From JAVEVF01 sp034005175 (GTDB taxonomy: Bacteria > Actinomycetota > Coriobacteriia > Anaerosomatales > SLCP01), in NCBI GenBank assembly GCA_034005175.1, contig JAVEVF010000027.1, positions 1-19,157 of the forward strand: 19,157 bases of DNA, written 5' to 3'. The notes beneath the pieces were generated by a model, which worked only from the letters and a program-made list of their open reading frames with translations, did not search any database and was not told the origin of the DNA. Shown piece by piece: positions 7,294 through 15,712 of this stretch; within the stretch, counting starts at the first letter, position 1, and the number at the start of each line of letters is the position of its first letter. A program made the translations under genes and the position numbers.

Positions 7294-8637
7294 GTGGACT
7301 CTCTCTTCGACGAGCAGGCCGATCAAGCGCGTGAACAGGGGGCGCCACTCGCGGCGAGGATGCGGCCGCGTTCACTCGATGAGTTTGTCGGGCAGAGTGT
7401 AGCCGTCGGGCCAGGAACGCTCCTTCGGCGCTCCATCGAGCGCGACGAGCTTACGCCCTTCATCCTGTATGGCCCTCCAGGAACGGGAAAGACGAGTCTC
7501 GCGCGCATCATCGCCGGTGCTACCCGTGCGCACTTCGCCGAGGTCTCGGCGGTGACTTCAGGGGTAGCCGACATCCGGGCGGCCATTGAGGGTGCTCGGC
7601 GCCGCCTTGGCGAGACCGGACAGCGCACCATCCTGTTTGTCGACGAGATACACCGCTTCTCCAAGTCGCAACAGGACGCGTTGCTTCATGCTGTCGAGGA
7701 CAACCTCGTCGTGCTCGTAGGCGCGACGACAGAAAACCCCTTCTTCGAGGTGAATGCGCCGCTCATCAGCCGTTCGCGCGTCGTGGAACTCACGCCGCTC
7801 TCAGACGAAGATGTCCGCGCGATCATCAGGCGAGCGCTCGTCGACGAACGAGGGCTCGCGGGAGCAGTGGGGCTGCAGGACGACGCAGAGGACCTGCTCG
7901 TGAAGCTCGCTGGAGGGGATGCGAGGGTAGCGCTTTCCACCTTAGAGTTCGCGGCTTCAAGTGCCGGCGTGTCCGATGCGTCGGTGGAGTCTGGCATGCG
8001 TTTGACCGCCGATGACATCGTCAAAGCCGCTCCCACCCGCATCCTGCCCTACGACAAGGACGGTGACGTTCACTACGACGTCATCTCGGCGTTCATCAAG
8101 TCCATGCGCGGGTCGGATCCCGACGCTGCCGTATACTGGCTCGCTCGCATGATGCATGGCGGCGAGGATCCCAAGTTCATAGCGCGACGTATCTTGATAT
8201 TCGCCTCCGAGGATATCGGGAACGCCGATCCACAGGCATTGCTCGTCGCGCATGCAGCGGTGAAAGCAGCTGAGTTCATAGGATGGCCGGAGTGCCGCAT
8301 CAACCTCGCTCAGGCCGCTGTGTACATGGCTCTTGCGTCGAAGTCCAATGCATCCATCGTCGCGGTCGACAAGGCGCTGGCCGAGGTCCGAGAGGGGCCT
8401 GCTCGGCCGGTCCCCAACCACCTGCGGGACAGAAGCAATCCGGGAGCGAGACAGCTCGGCAGGGGAGAGGGCTACATCTACCCTCACAGCCATCCTGAGC
8501 AGGGTCGCTCGCAGCGCTATCTGCCCGAAGGGCTTGAGCGTGGGGGGTTCTGGAAGCCGGGGTCACAAGGGTGGGAAGCGAAGCGCACGAATGAGCCTTC
8601 GACCACCGCTGATATGGAGTGCGAGCGCGACGGCTGA
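7294..8637 (+). CDS. rarA: Replication-associated recombination protein A (RarA/MgsA, AAA+ ATPase)
   Basis: A 447-residue clamp-loader-like AAA+ ATPase that acts at stalled replication forks and single-strand/double-strand DNA junctions. The start has RMRPRSLDEFVGQ. Walker A is GPPGTGKT (60-67), Walker B is ILFVDEIHRF (Asp117-Glu118), and sensor 1 is GATTENPFF. Then come SRSRVVELTPL and the lid domain. The C-terminal tetramerisation domain has HYDVISAFIKSMRGSDPDAAVYWLARM, the RarA hallmark. The ending with RYLPEGLERGGFW is followed by about 25 extra polar residues of no recognised function. The GTG start at 7294 has GAGGG only three bases away. It probably forms an operon with the preceding lipoprotein and may also receive read-through from the 6S promoter. 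In B. subtilis rarA (yrvN) is likewise near aspS-bsrA. Confidence 0.96.
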   Translation: MDSLFDEQADQAREQGAPLAARMRPRSLDEFVGQSVAVGPGTLLRRSIERDELTPFILYGPPGTGKTSLARIIAGATRAHFAEVSAVTSGVADIRAAIEGARRRLGETGQRTILFVDEIHRFSKSQQDALLHAVEDNLVVLVGATTENPFFEVNAPLISRSRVVELTPLSDEDVRAIIRRALVDERGLAGAVGLQDDAEDLLVKLAGGDARVALSTLEFAASSAGVSDASVESGMRLTADDIVKAAPTRILPYDKDGDVHYDVISAFIKSMRGSDPDAAVYWLARMMHGGEDPKFIARRILIFASEDIGNADPQALLVAHAAVKAAEFIGWPECRINLAQAAVYMALASKSNASIVAVDKALAEVREGPARPVPNHLRDRSNPGARQLGRGEGYIYPHSHPEQGRSQRYLPEGLERGGFWKPGSQGWEAKRTNEPSTTADMECERDG

Positions 8638-8652
8638 ACGGCGATTCTCTGC

Positions 8653-8658
8653 TACACT
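8653..8658 (+). promoter_or_regulatory. Possible -10 element ahead of the stress-sigma cassette
   Basis: TACACT in the 55-base gap after rarA is identical to the -10 of the 6S promoter and would give a start near 8665. No good -35 is visible at the expected distance (ACGGCT at 8630-8635), and I see no SigB-type GTTT/GGGTAT pair. Support is therefore the -10 match and the position only. Confidence 0.33.
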
Positions 8659-8692
8659 CTAGCGACGTCATCGGATGTTTGAGGGGTGTGTC

Positions 8693-9079
8693 GTGGGAGT
8701 GGCTGAGGGGCTCGTCATCGCGCTTATCGTTGCGGGCCTAGCCGTCTGCGGATTTCTTGTGTTCGCGCTGGTCGAGGCCGTAAAGACGCTTCGGTCGATG
8801 CGCGTGCTCAGCGATGATATGGGCCAGCGTATCCCCCCACTCATCGACAAGATCGATGTGACGGTCGACGCGCTCAACGCCGAGATGCTGCGAGTCGATG
8901 CCATCATCGACGACTTCGAGCAGATCTCATCACGGGTAAGCAACACCGTCTCGACCGTGCAGGACGCGGTCAGTGCACCCGCGAACGCGGTCTCGTCGGC
9001 GGGTGAACGCATCCGTGTGGCGTGGAATCGCGCTCGGCATGCTCGCACAGCATCTTCGCCAGCACCGGAAGATCACTAG
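8693..9079 (+). CDS. DUF948-like membrane-anchored coiled-coil protein
   Basis: A 128-residue protein with one N-terminal membrane helix (about residues 5-28, LVIALIVAGLAVCGFLVFAL). A long heptad-like helical region follows, where IDKIDVTVDALNAEM and VSNTVSTVQDAVSAPAN alternate hydrophobic and polar residues. The C-terminus is basic, then acidic. This matches the DUF948 family, which includes B. subtilis YtxG, a general-stress protein; the molecular function is unknown. I chose the GTG at 8693 because GAGGGG lies six bases upstream. The ATG at 8675 would put that SD inside the coding region. It is followed after 17 bases by the anti-sigma gene and then the sigma gene, so a role in the same envelope or general stress response is likely. 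Confidence 0.7.
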   Translation: MGVAEGLVIALIVAGLAVCGFLVFALVEAVKTLRSMRVLSDDMGQRIPPLIDKIDVTVDALNAEMLRVDAIIDDFEQISSRVSNTVSTVQDAVSAPANAVSSAGERIRVAWNRARHARTASSPAPEDH

Positions 9080-9096
9080 GTCCAACCGGAGGAACG

Positions 9097-9501
9097 ATGT
9101 CAGCAGATCGTGTGTCACTCACAATCCCACCTCGTGCCGAGTACGCGAAAGCCGTGCGTATGACTGCATCGGCACTCGTCAGCCGCATGGGCGCGACCTA
9201 CGATGACCTCGACGATGTGCGCATCGCCGCCGAGGAGCTGTTCGTGTACGCATGCGATCACGCCGATGAGGGCAGCGAGGTCACGATGGAGTTCCTCCTC
9301 GGGGACGAGGATGTGACGATGTCTGTGCGGCTACCGCAAGGCGTGCGTGCGACAGACGAGGACGCCGAGCGTGATGCCGCTTATGCGACGTTCATTCTGC
9401 AGTCGGTCTCCGACCACTACCAGCTTTCCTCGGATCTTGATGGTCTGTATCTCAAGGTCGTCAAACACCTCGCTGCAGGGCTAGACGATGCCGGTAGCTA
9501 A
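9097..9501 (+). CDS. RsbW-like anti-sigma factor with a degenerate ATP-binding site
   Basis: A 134-residue protein that aligns by eye with RsbW/SpoIIAB over its N-terminal half. IPPRAEYAKAVRMTAS, SRMGATYDDLDDVRIA and the EEL..ACDHA helix match RsbW AQPEYVGIIRLT, SRMGYTYDEIEDLKIA and SEACTNAVQHA. RsbW proteins bind their sigma factor and phosphorylate an RsbV anti-anti-sigma. Here Glu47 is kept, but the N-box Asn is Tyr51, the DxG motif reads PQG (80-82), and the glycine-rich lid (GGLGLYL) is AAYATFIL. Nucleotide binding is therefore doubtful. The ATG at 9097 has GGAGGA just upstream; starting at 9022 would add 25 unrelated residues. It overlaps the sigma gene by 14 bases, as expected for a coupled anti-sigma/sigma pair. 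No rsbV lies nearby. Confidence 0.78.
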   Translation: MSADRVSLTIPPRAEYAKAVRMTASALVSRMGATYDDLDDVRIAAEELFVYACDHADEGSEVTMEFLLGDEDVTMSVRLPQGVRATDEDAERDAAYATFILQSVSDHYQLSSDLDGLYLKVVKHLAAGLDDAGS

Positions 9502-10276
9502 GGGAAGCACGCGGGGACACTCCCGCAAACTGACGTGGGACAAGCAGCTCACGAGGGAGCTCTTTCGCCGGTACCGATTCAACGGCGACGAGGCTGCTCG
9601 CGACGAACTCATCACGATGTACCTGAACCTCGCAAGATACCTTGCGAGCCGGTTCCGCAACCGTGGAGAGCCAATCGACGACCTCATACAGGTGGCCACC
9701 ATTGGCCTCATCAAGGCTATCGACCGGTTCGATATCGACAGGCAGGTGGAGTTCACCACATATGCCACTCCCACCATCGTCGGAGAGCTCAAACGCTACT
9801 TCCGTGACAAGGGGTGGGCCATAAAGGTGCCGCGCCGTTTGCAGGAGCTCTCCTTCAAGGTCAACCAGGCCATGGATGTGCTCACGCAGCAACTGCAGCG
9901 CTCGCCGTCGATCGCCGAGATCGCCGAGCACATCGGCGTCACCACCGAAGACGTGCTCGAAGCGATGGAGACAAGCGAGGCATACAACTTCGTCTCGCTG
10001 GAAAGCGACCGGGGCGGGGATGGCTCTGACACGTTCAACATCCTTGAGTACATCGGCAAGGATGACGAGCTCATGGCCGTAGTCGACGATCGGGCCACCC
10101 TCGCGGCAGCACTCATCCATCTCACTCCTCAAGAACAGCGCGTCTTGCACCTGCGTTTCTTTGAGGGGCTCACTCAGACGGAGATCGCACGTCGCCTCGA
10201 CATCTCTCAGATGCAGGTGTCGCGGCTCTTGCGCAGGACGCTTAAGATCTTGCGTGAGAACATCGTGAGGGAGTAA
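9488..10276 (+). CDS. sigB: RNA polymerase sigma factor, SigB/SigF/SigG subfamily
   Basis: A 262-residue sigma-70 family protein lacking region 1.1, the size of SigB/SigF. Region 2 includes YLNLARYLASRF, then DDLIQVATIGLIKAIDRFD (64-82) and FTTYATPTIVGELKRYFRDKGW (89-110), the core-binding and -10-reading segment. Region 3 starts with IKVPRRLQEL and has SPSIAEIAEHIG. Region 4 carries the helix-turn-helix LTQTEIARRLDISQMQVSRL (228-247) that reads the -35 element. Proteins of this group direct general-stress or developmental genes and are held inactive by RsbW/SpoIIAB partners, which fits the gene immediately upstream. The ATG at 9488 lies inside the anti-sigma gene. The symbol sigB marks the subfamily; whether the regulon is stress, envelope or developmental cannot be told from the sequence. 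Confidence 0.92.
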   Translation: MPVAKGSTRGHSRKLTWDKQLTRELFRRYRFNGDEAARDELITMYLNLARYLASRFRNRGEPIDDLIQVATIGLIKAIDRFDIDRQVEFTTYATPTIVGELKRYFRDKGWAIKVPRRLQELSFKVNQAMDVLTQQLQRSPSIAEIAEHIGVTTEDVLEAMETSEAYNFVSLESDRGGDGSDTFNILEYIGKDDELMAVVDDRATLAAALIHLTPQEQRVLHLRFFEGLTQTEIARRLDISQMQVSRLLRRTLKILRENIVRE

Positions 10277-10281
10277 GTGTC

Positions 10282-11553
10282 GTGACTGCGCAATCGCCCA
10301 GAGAGCGCATGGATAGCTGGCGCCAGCGCGCGGTGATCGCCTGGGCGCTGGTGGGAATCTTCCTGCTTCTGGCGGCGGGTCTCTGGGTGCTGGGGCGCGT
10401 CATCTCGGCGTTCGTGCCGTTCTTCTTCTCGCTCGTTGTCGTGCTTCTCCTGAAGGGACCGGTCAAGCGGCTTGAGGCGCGCGGCGTGCCACGGTGGCTC
10501 GCGGTCATCATCTGCTACATCATCAGTCTGGCGGCCTTGACGGTGTTCGCGCTGTTCATCGTCCCGCCGGTCGCAGGACAATTCCGGGATTTCGCCGAGG
10601 AGTTCCCGCACTACTACGACGCGGCGTTGCGGCTTGCTGACCGCATACAGACGGAGTATCTGACTATCTCGTTGCCAGACTGGGTTGATGAGCTAGCGCA
10701 GGGTGCTCGTTCCAGCATCATCGCCTGGCTCGCCGTGACCTCCCGCGATCTTGCACAGCTTGCTCTCAATACGGGGGGGCAGATCCTCGGCTTCGTGTTG
10801 AACCTCTTCTTCGCTCTGATGCTCGCCTTCTTCGTCCTGCGTGACTTGCCCACACTGAAGTCCGAGGTGTTGTCGCTGCCAGGTCCTGCTCGGCGAGAAG
10901 AACTGCTTCACCTGGTAGGGGACGCCACACAAGTACTTGAGGGCTTCCTACGAGGTCAGGGCCTTATCGCGCTCATCATCGGCACGGTGACGGCCATCGG
11001 TCTGGCGGTGTTAGGTGTGCCATACGCGCTGCTCATCGGTATCATCGCGGGCGTCACGAACCTCATTCCGTATCTTGGTCCGGTGGTGGGAGGCACCATC
11101 GCGGCCATCTCGGCAGCGTTCGTCAGCCCCCAACTGGTGTTGTGGACGGTGTTGTACATCGTGGCCGTGCAGCAGCTGGAGTCCACCTTCTTGAGCCCCG
11201 TGATCATGGCTGACCAGGTGCATCTGCACCCCGTCTCCGTGATACTCTCGTTGCTCATCGGCGCCACGCTCGGCGGGATCGTAGGAATGCTTATCGCAGT
11301 CCCGCTGGCAGCGGTGAGCAAGGTGGTGTTCGTGTACTACTACGAGAAATGGACTGAGTCCAGCATCTCAAGCGAGGACGGAGCACTCTTCCGCAAGCGC
11401 AGACGCGCAGCCGGAGATGCAGACTCTGACGCTTCGTGCGCGTCCGAGGCCACAGAGCAGATCGTCGAAACCGTTGAGGCGCGACATCAGCCACCAACGC
11501 ACACATCTAGCACTGACGAGACATCCGAAGGAGCGTCGCGTGAAGGCAGCTGA
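10282..11553 (+). CDS. AI-2E family (PerM/YrrI-type) membrane transporter
   Basis: A 423-residue integral membrane protein. Hydrophobic helices lie near residues 17-38, 40-58 and 71-93. A soluble segment (about 95-155) and further helices from about 160 to 350 follow. The family signature LIPYLGPVVGG is present, as is QQLESTFLSPVIM, typical of UPF0118/AI-2E proteins. Members are proposed to export autoinducer-2 or act as Na+/H+ antiporters, so the substrate is open. After about residue 365 comes a hydrophilic tail rich in Arg, then in Ser, Glu and Thr. The SD and start of alaS lie within the tail codons. The GTG at 10282 has GAGGGAG eight bases upstream and follows the sigma stop by five bases. 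B. subtilis also has a member of this family (yrrI) directly before alaS. Confidence 0.88.
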   Translation: MTAQSPRERMDSWRQRAVIAWALVGIFLLLAAGLWVLGRVISAFVPFFFSLVVVLLLKGPVKRLEARGVPRWLAVIICYIISLAALTVFALFIVPPVAGQFRDFAEEFPHYYDAALRLADRIQTEYLTISLPDWVDELAQGARSSIIAWLAVTSRDLAQLALNTGGQILGFVLNLFFALMLAFFVLRDLPTLKSEVLSLPGPARREELLHLVGDATQVLEGFLRGQGLIALIIGTVTAIGLAVLGVPYALLIGIIAGVTNLIPYLGPVVGGTIAAISAAFVSPQLVLWTVLYIVAVQQLESTFLSPVIMADQVHLHPVSVILSLLIGATLGGIVGMLIAVPLAAVSKVVFVYYYEKWTESSISSEDGALFRKRRRAAGDADSDASCASEATEQIVETVEARHQPPTHTSSTDETSEGASREGS

Positions 11554-14176
11554 GATCAGAGAGAGCTTCCTGTCGTTTTTTGAGAGCAAGGGTTCGCGCA
11601 GAGTGCCCAGTTCGTCGCTTGTGCCCGACGACCCGTCGCTGCTTCTCACGTCGGCAGGTATGGTGCAGTTCAAGCCGGTGTTTCTCGGCGTGAAACAGCT
11701 GGGGTTCTCTCGCGCGACGACATGCCAGAAGTGCGTGCGTCTCACCGATATCGACATCATCGGCACAACCAACCGACACCACAGCTTCTTCGAGATGCTG
11801 GGGAACTTCAGTTTCGGCGACTACTTCAAGAGCGAGGCATGCGCGTGGGCACAGGAGTACTCGGTGCAGGTGCTGGGGCTTGACCCCGACCGCCTGTGGT
11901 ACTCGATCTATGAAGATGATGATGAGGCGGAGGAGATCTGGGCCGGTGAGGTCGGCATCCCACGCGAACGCATTGTGCGCATGGGCGCTGAGGACAACTT
12001 CTGGTCGGCCGGGCCCACCGGGCCGTGCGGACCATGCTCTGAGCTGTACTATGACCAAGGCCCTGAGGTGGGTTGCGGCCGGGACACATGTGCGCCTGGA
12101 TGTGACTGCGATCGGTTCCTCGAGTACTGGAACCTAGTCTTCATGCAGTACGACCGTTCCGAGGATGGTACGCTCACCCCACTGCCGAGGCCGAGCATCG
12201 ATACCGGCATGGGGCTTGAGCGCATCGCCACCATCATGCAGGGCGTGCACTCCAACTTCGAGACAGACGAGCTGTGGCACATCATGGCACGCGCCGAGGA
12301 GCTTACCGGCGCCTCGTATCGCTCCTCGGACAAGATCGACACATCACTTCGCATCCTTACTGACCACGCGCGTGCGGTGACATTCCTTGTTGCAGACGGT
12401 GTTCTGCCCTCCAACGAGGGCAGGGGATACGTCTTGCGGCGGTTGTTGCGCCGTGCGGTTCGCCACGGGCGGCTGCTCGGTCGCACGGACCCCTTCATGG
12501 CCGAGATGGTGGACGTGGTGGTGAAGGTGATGGGCGTGGCCTATCCGGAGATCGTCGAGCATCACCACCTCATAAGGCGCATCGCCGATGCCGAAGAGCA
12601 GCGCTTCACCGCCACCTTGCGCCAGGGACTGTCGTTTCTCAGCGAAGAGATCGAGAAGCTCAAGAAGGCTAGTGTGCGTGAGTTGGACGGTAAGGTCGCG
12701 TTCACCTTGCATGACACGTACGGCTTCCCCGTCGAGCTTACCGCCGAGATTGCCGCAGAGGCCGGCCTGGGCGTTGACATGGCCGTCTTCGACCTCGAGA
12801 TGGCCGCACAGCGCGCGCGTGCGCGAGCCGCGGTCAAAGACGAGTCGTGGAAGACCTTCGCGAGCGCATTCACTGACATAGCAGGACACAGTGGCGAGAC
12901 CGAGTTCGTTGGTTATGAGCGCGACGACGCAGCTGCCACCGTGGTGGGGATCGTGGTCGACGGGCGATCCGTCACCGAGATGACCCCGGGTTCGTCAGGC
13001 GAGGTGGTGCTTGATCGCACGCCCTTCTACGCCGAGCAAGGCGGGCAGGAGGGAGACCGCGGCACGATCGCGAGCGAGTCCGGTGCGCTTTTCGAGGTCG
13101 CCGACACCACCTTCCCGGTGGCGGGTGTCACCTCGCACCGAGGTGCGCTTACCGGCAACGTGCTGCATGTGGGCGAGAGCGTGACGGCCGCTATCGACGT
13201 GATGCGTCGCGAGCGCATCAGGCGAAACCACACTGCAACACACCTGCTGCACTGGGCGCTTCGGCTTGTGCTCGGCGATCATGTGCGGCAATCTGGCTCG
13301 CTCGTGGCGCCCGAGAGGCTGCGCTTCGATTTCACGCACTTCGAGGCACCTGCCGCCGATGAGCTTGAGAAGATCGAGCGCATGGTGAACGCAAAGATCA
13401 TGGAAAACCATCCGGTGCGCAACTACGAGACGTCGCTTACCTCGGCGCGTGAAGCCGGCGTGACCGCGCTTTTCGGGGAGAAGTACGGCGAGTTCGTGCG
13501 CGTGCTTGAGGTGGGCAACTTCAGCAAGGAGCTGTGTGGTGGCACGCATGTAGCAAACACCTCTGAGATCGGCTTGCTGAAGATCGTCTCCGAGGGCAGC
13601 ATCGGCGCGAACTTGCGAAGGGTGGAGGCGGTGACCTCGTTTGACGCATTGGAGTACATCGAGCGTGAAGAGGCCGAGCTTGCCGAGGCAGCTGCCGTGC
13701 TTAAAGTGCAGCGCTTCGACGTCTCCGAGCGCGTGGGCACGCTCATAGCGCGCGTCAAGGAATTCGAACACGCAGCGGAGCGCACCACCTCAGCGCTGTC
13801 TACGGTGCGCGCGGACGAGCTGCTCGCGCAGGTCGTGGACGTGGGCTATCCGCTCGTGGTGGCACGCCTGCCCGAGCTCACCGCGAAAGGCCTGCGCTCC
13901 GGCGCCGACATCGTGCGCTCTCGGCTCGGCGGAGGTGCAGTCGTGCTCGCTGCCACAGCTCCCGAGGGCGGAGCGCCGCTGCTGCTTGCGGCAGGCTCTG
14001 ATGATGCGGTGGCATCGGGGTTTGATGCCGGTGCGATCATCAAGGCGATCTCGCCGCACATCAAGGGTGGCGGCGGCGGAAAGCCGTCCATGGCACAGGC
14101 GGGAGGCAAGGACGCATCCGGCATAGATGCGGCGCTTGCCGAGGCGCGCCGACTGCTAGGTGTGCCGGAGCAGTGA
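11540..14176 (+). CDS. alaS: Alanine--tRNA ligase
   Basis: An 878-residue enzyme, the usual full length, that charges tRNA-Ala and proofreads Ser/Gly. The class II catalytic domain starts with IRESFLSFFESKG and includes LLTSAGMVQFKPVFLG, HHSFFEMLGNFSFGDYFK and GPTGPCGPCSE. The tRNA-recognition domain has TDHARAVTFLVADGVLPSNEGRGYVLRRLLRRA. The editing domain keeps all four metal-site residues: His564 and His568 in HTATH, Cys666 and His670 in CGGTH. The C-terminal C-Ala domain ends with HIKGGGGGKPSMAQAGGKD. I chose GTG 11540 because AAGGAG lies six bases before it; the longer frame from 11417 would run through the permease tail. The start overlaps the permease stop by 14 bases. The ruvX start overlaps its stop as TGATG. 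Confidence 0.98.
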   Translation: MKAAEIRESFLSFFESKGSRRVPSSSLVPDDPSLLLTSAGMVQFKPVFLGVKQLGFSRATTCQKCVRLTDIDIIGTTNRHHSFFEMLGNFSFGDYFKSEACAWAQEYSVQVLGLDPDRLWYSIYEDDDEAEEIWAGEVGIPRERIVRMGAEDNFWSAGPTGPCGPCSELYYDQGPEVGCGRDTCAPGCDCDRFLEYWNLVFMQYDRSEDGTLTPLPRPSIDTGMGLERIATIMQGVHSNFETDELWHIMARAEELTGASYRSSDKIDTSLRILTDHARAVTFLVADGVLPSNEGRGYVLRRLLRRAVRHGRLLGRTDPFMAEMVDVVVKVMGVAYPEIVEHHHLIRRIADAEEQRFTATLRQGLSFLSEEIEKLKKASVRELDGKVAFTLHDTYGFPVELTAEIAAEAGLGVDMAVFDLEMAAQRARARAAVKDESWKTFASAFTDIAGHSGETEFVGYERDDAAATVVGIVVDGRSVTEMTPGSSGEVVLDRTPFYAEQGGQEGDRGTIASESGALFEVADTTFPVAGVTSHRGALTGNVLHVGESVTAAIDVMRRERIRRNHTATHLLHWALRLVLGDHVRQSGSLVAPERLRFDFTHFEAPAADELEKIERMVNAKIMENHPVRNYETSLTSAREAGVTALFGEKYGEFVRVLEVGNFSKELCGGTHVANTSEIGLLKIVSEGSIGANLRRVEAVTSFDALEYIEREEAELAEAAAVLKVQRFDVSERVGTLIARVKEFEHAAERTTSALSTVRADELLAQVVDVGYPLVVARLPELTAKGLRSGADIVRSRLGGGAVVLAATAPEGGAPLLLAAGSDDAVASGFDAGAIIKAISPHIKGGGGGKPSMAQAGGKDASGIDAALAEARRLLGVPEQ

Positions 14177-14619
14177 TGCGGGTGCTCGCCCTCGATATCG
14201 GGGAGCGCCGCGTGGGTGTCGCGATCTCAGACGCATCCGCGCTCATCGCATCTCCGCTTGAGGTCTTGGACGCGACCGTGCGCCTGCCCGAGCAGGTCTC
14301 GCGTCTTGTCGCCGAGCATGAAGTCGGCCTGGTGGTCGTGGGCCTTCCACTGACCCTTTCCGGAGAGGAGGGCCCCCAGGCGCAGCGGGTGCGGGCCGAG
14401 GGGGATCGGATTGGCGATGCGATAGACGTGCCTCTCCTCTATCATGACGAACGCCTCTCAAGTGCACAGGCGCACCGCGCGATGAGCGCGCAGATGTCAT
14501 CGCGCAAGCGCAGAGGCAGTGTCGACAAGGTGGCCGCAGCGATCTTCTTGCAATCATTCCTCGATGTAGAACAACCCGGCACACACGTCTCTGACAGTGA
14601 GGACAGCCATGGCCGATAG
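14176..14619 (+). CDS. ruvX: Putative Holliday junction resolvase / pre-16S rRNA nuclease (YqgF/RuvX)
   Basis: A 147-residue RNase H-fold protein of the YqgF family, standard in length. LALDIGERRVGVAISD holds the first acidic catalytic residue (Asp7). VVVGLPLTLSGEEGPQA matches the family's VVGLP segment. YHDERLSSAQA supplies the Glu, and VDKVAAAIFLQSFLD the final acidic residues. E. coli YqgF trims the 5' end of 16S rRNA; the resolvase role is an older, less certain assignment. The ATG at 14176 (GGAG five bases upstream) overlaps the alaS stop by one base, and GTG at 14173 is an alternative adding one Met. It overlaps mltG by 11 bases. alaS-yrrK(ruvX)-yrrL(mltG) is the same order in B. subtilis. 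A short Ser/Asp/His tail extends the C-terminus. Confidence 0.93.
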   Translation: MRVLALDIGERRVGVAISDASALIASPLEVLDATVRLPEQVSRLVAEHEVGLVVVGLPLTLSGEEGPQAQRVRAEGDRIGDAIDVPLLYHDERLSSAQAHRAMSAQMSSRKRRGSVDKVAAAIFLQSFLDVEQPGTHVSDSEDSHGR

Positions 14620-15712
14620 GTTTGAAGGAATCGACTTGCCCGAGCGCGAGTACGGCAAGCGCCCTCGGCGCCGCACCTCCCGTGCGGGTGGCGTGGTCGC
14701 GCTCTTGGGTCTCGTTCTCGTTGGCATGGCGCTCGTGGGTGTGGGAGGGTGGTGGTACGTGCTCGTCCGTCCCGACGCGCCAGGTGTCAAACCAGGCGAG
14801 CCAGTGCAGGTCGAGATCGCACTTGGCTCCTCCACACCATCGATCGCGAAGAAGCTTGCGGCGGCAGGTGTGATCGCCAACGCCAACCGCTTTCGCCTTG
14901 AGGCGCGCCGCTCCTCGGCTGATGGCCAGTTGCGGGCTGGTGTATACGATCTTGAGACTGGTATGGCGTATGAGGACGTCATCGCGATCCTGCGCGATGG
15001 GCCACCCATCAACTCCGTGACCGTCACCATCCCCGAGGGTTGGGTCATCGAGCAGATAGCCGAGCGCATGGAGAGCGATGCTGGCATCCCTGCGGCAGAG
15101 TTCGAGGCCTTGACCGCTGCCGGCGCATCTGAGTTTCCGCGCGAGTACCTGCAAGCGGTACCCGGTGCATCGCTCGAGGGCTACTTGTTCCCGAAGACCT
15201 ATCGCATCGTGGAAGGGTCCACGGCGCGCGATGTCATCAACATGATGCTCGACCAGTTTGAGACCGAGATAGCAGATGTGGATGTTGCTGCTGCAGAGTC
15301 ACGTGGTTTCACCCTTCATGAGCTGGTGACGATGGCTTCCATCATCGAGCGTGAGACACGCGTTCCAGCCGAGCGCGCTCTGGTGTCCTCGGTCATCCAC
15401 AACCGTCTCAAGGAAAACATGCGGTTAGAGATCGACGCCACGATCGAATACCTGTTACCTGGCTCGCGGTTCAGGCTCACCTACGAGGACCTGAAGATCG
15501 ACAGCCCTTATAACACCTACCGCAACGCCGGGCTGCCGCCCGGGCCCATCGCAAGCCCCGGGCTCGCCTCGCTTCAAGCGGCAGCGTCACCCGCCGATAC
15601 ATCCTACGTCTATTACGTGCTCACCGACCCCGATGGGTCACACACGTTTGCTGCCACATATGAGGAGTTCTTGAAGGCCAAAGCGCTTTCCAAGGAGGTG
15701 TTCGGGAAGTAG
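14609..15712 (+). CDS. mltG: Endolytic murein transglycosylase MltG (YceG-like)
   Basis: A 367-residue membrane-anchored enzyme that cuts nascent peptidoglycan strands and so ends glycan chain elongation. A basic cytoplasmic N-terminus (KRPRRRTSR) precedes one membrane helix (about 28-52). A LysM-like segment follows (IALGSSTPSIAKKLAAAGVI, then GVYDLETGM). The catalytic domain has ASIIERET with the catalytic Glu247, SSVIHNRL, MRLEIDATIEYLL, and YNTYRNAGLPPGPIASPG, all diagnostic of MltG. The ATG at 14609 has GAGGA five bases upstream. GTG 14597 would add four residues but lacks a good SD. It overlaps ruvX and is directly followed by the ABC ATPase gene, whose SD lies in the mltG 3' end. Confidence 0.95.
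   Translation: MADRFEGIDLPEREYGKRPRRRTSRAGGVVALLGLVLVGMALVGVGGWWYVLVRPDAPGVKPGEPVQVEIALGSSTPSIAKKLAAAGVIANANRFRLEARRSSADGQLRAGVYDLETGMAYEDVIAILRDGPPINSVTVTIPEGWVIEQIAERMESDAGIPAAEFEALTAAGASEFPREYLQAVPGASLEGYLFPKTYRIVEGSTARDVINMMLDQFETEIADVDVAAAESRGFTLHELVTMASIIERETRVPAERALVSSVIHNRLKENMRLEIDATIEYLLPGSRFRLTYEDLKIDSPYNTYRNAGLPPGPIASPGLASLQAAASPADTSYVYYVLTDPDGSHTFAATYEEFLKAKALSKEVFGK
15692..15700 (+). promoter_or_regulatory. Full-length Shine-Dalgarno sequence for the ABC ATPase gene
   Basis: AAGGAGGTG complements nine bases of the usual 16S rRNA 3' end. It lies within the last mltG codons, 12 bases before the ATG at 15713. It is the strongest SD in the window, somewhat offset by long spacing, and suggests that the ABC cassette is translated well on the mltG transcript. 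Confidence 0.6.

Noticed and set aside
11417..11539. Longer alaS start inside the permease tail
   Set aside because: The added 41 residues are Arg-rich and unlike AlaRS, and GTG 11540 has an AAGGAG six bases upstream and gives the family's standard N-terminus.
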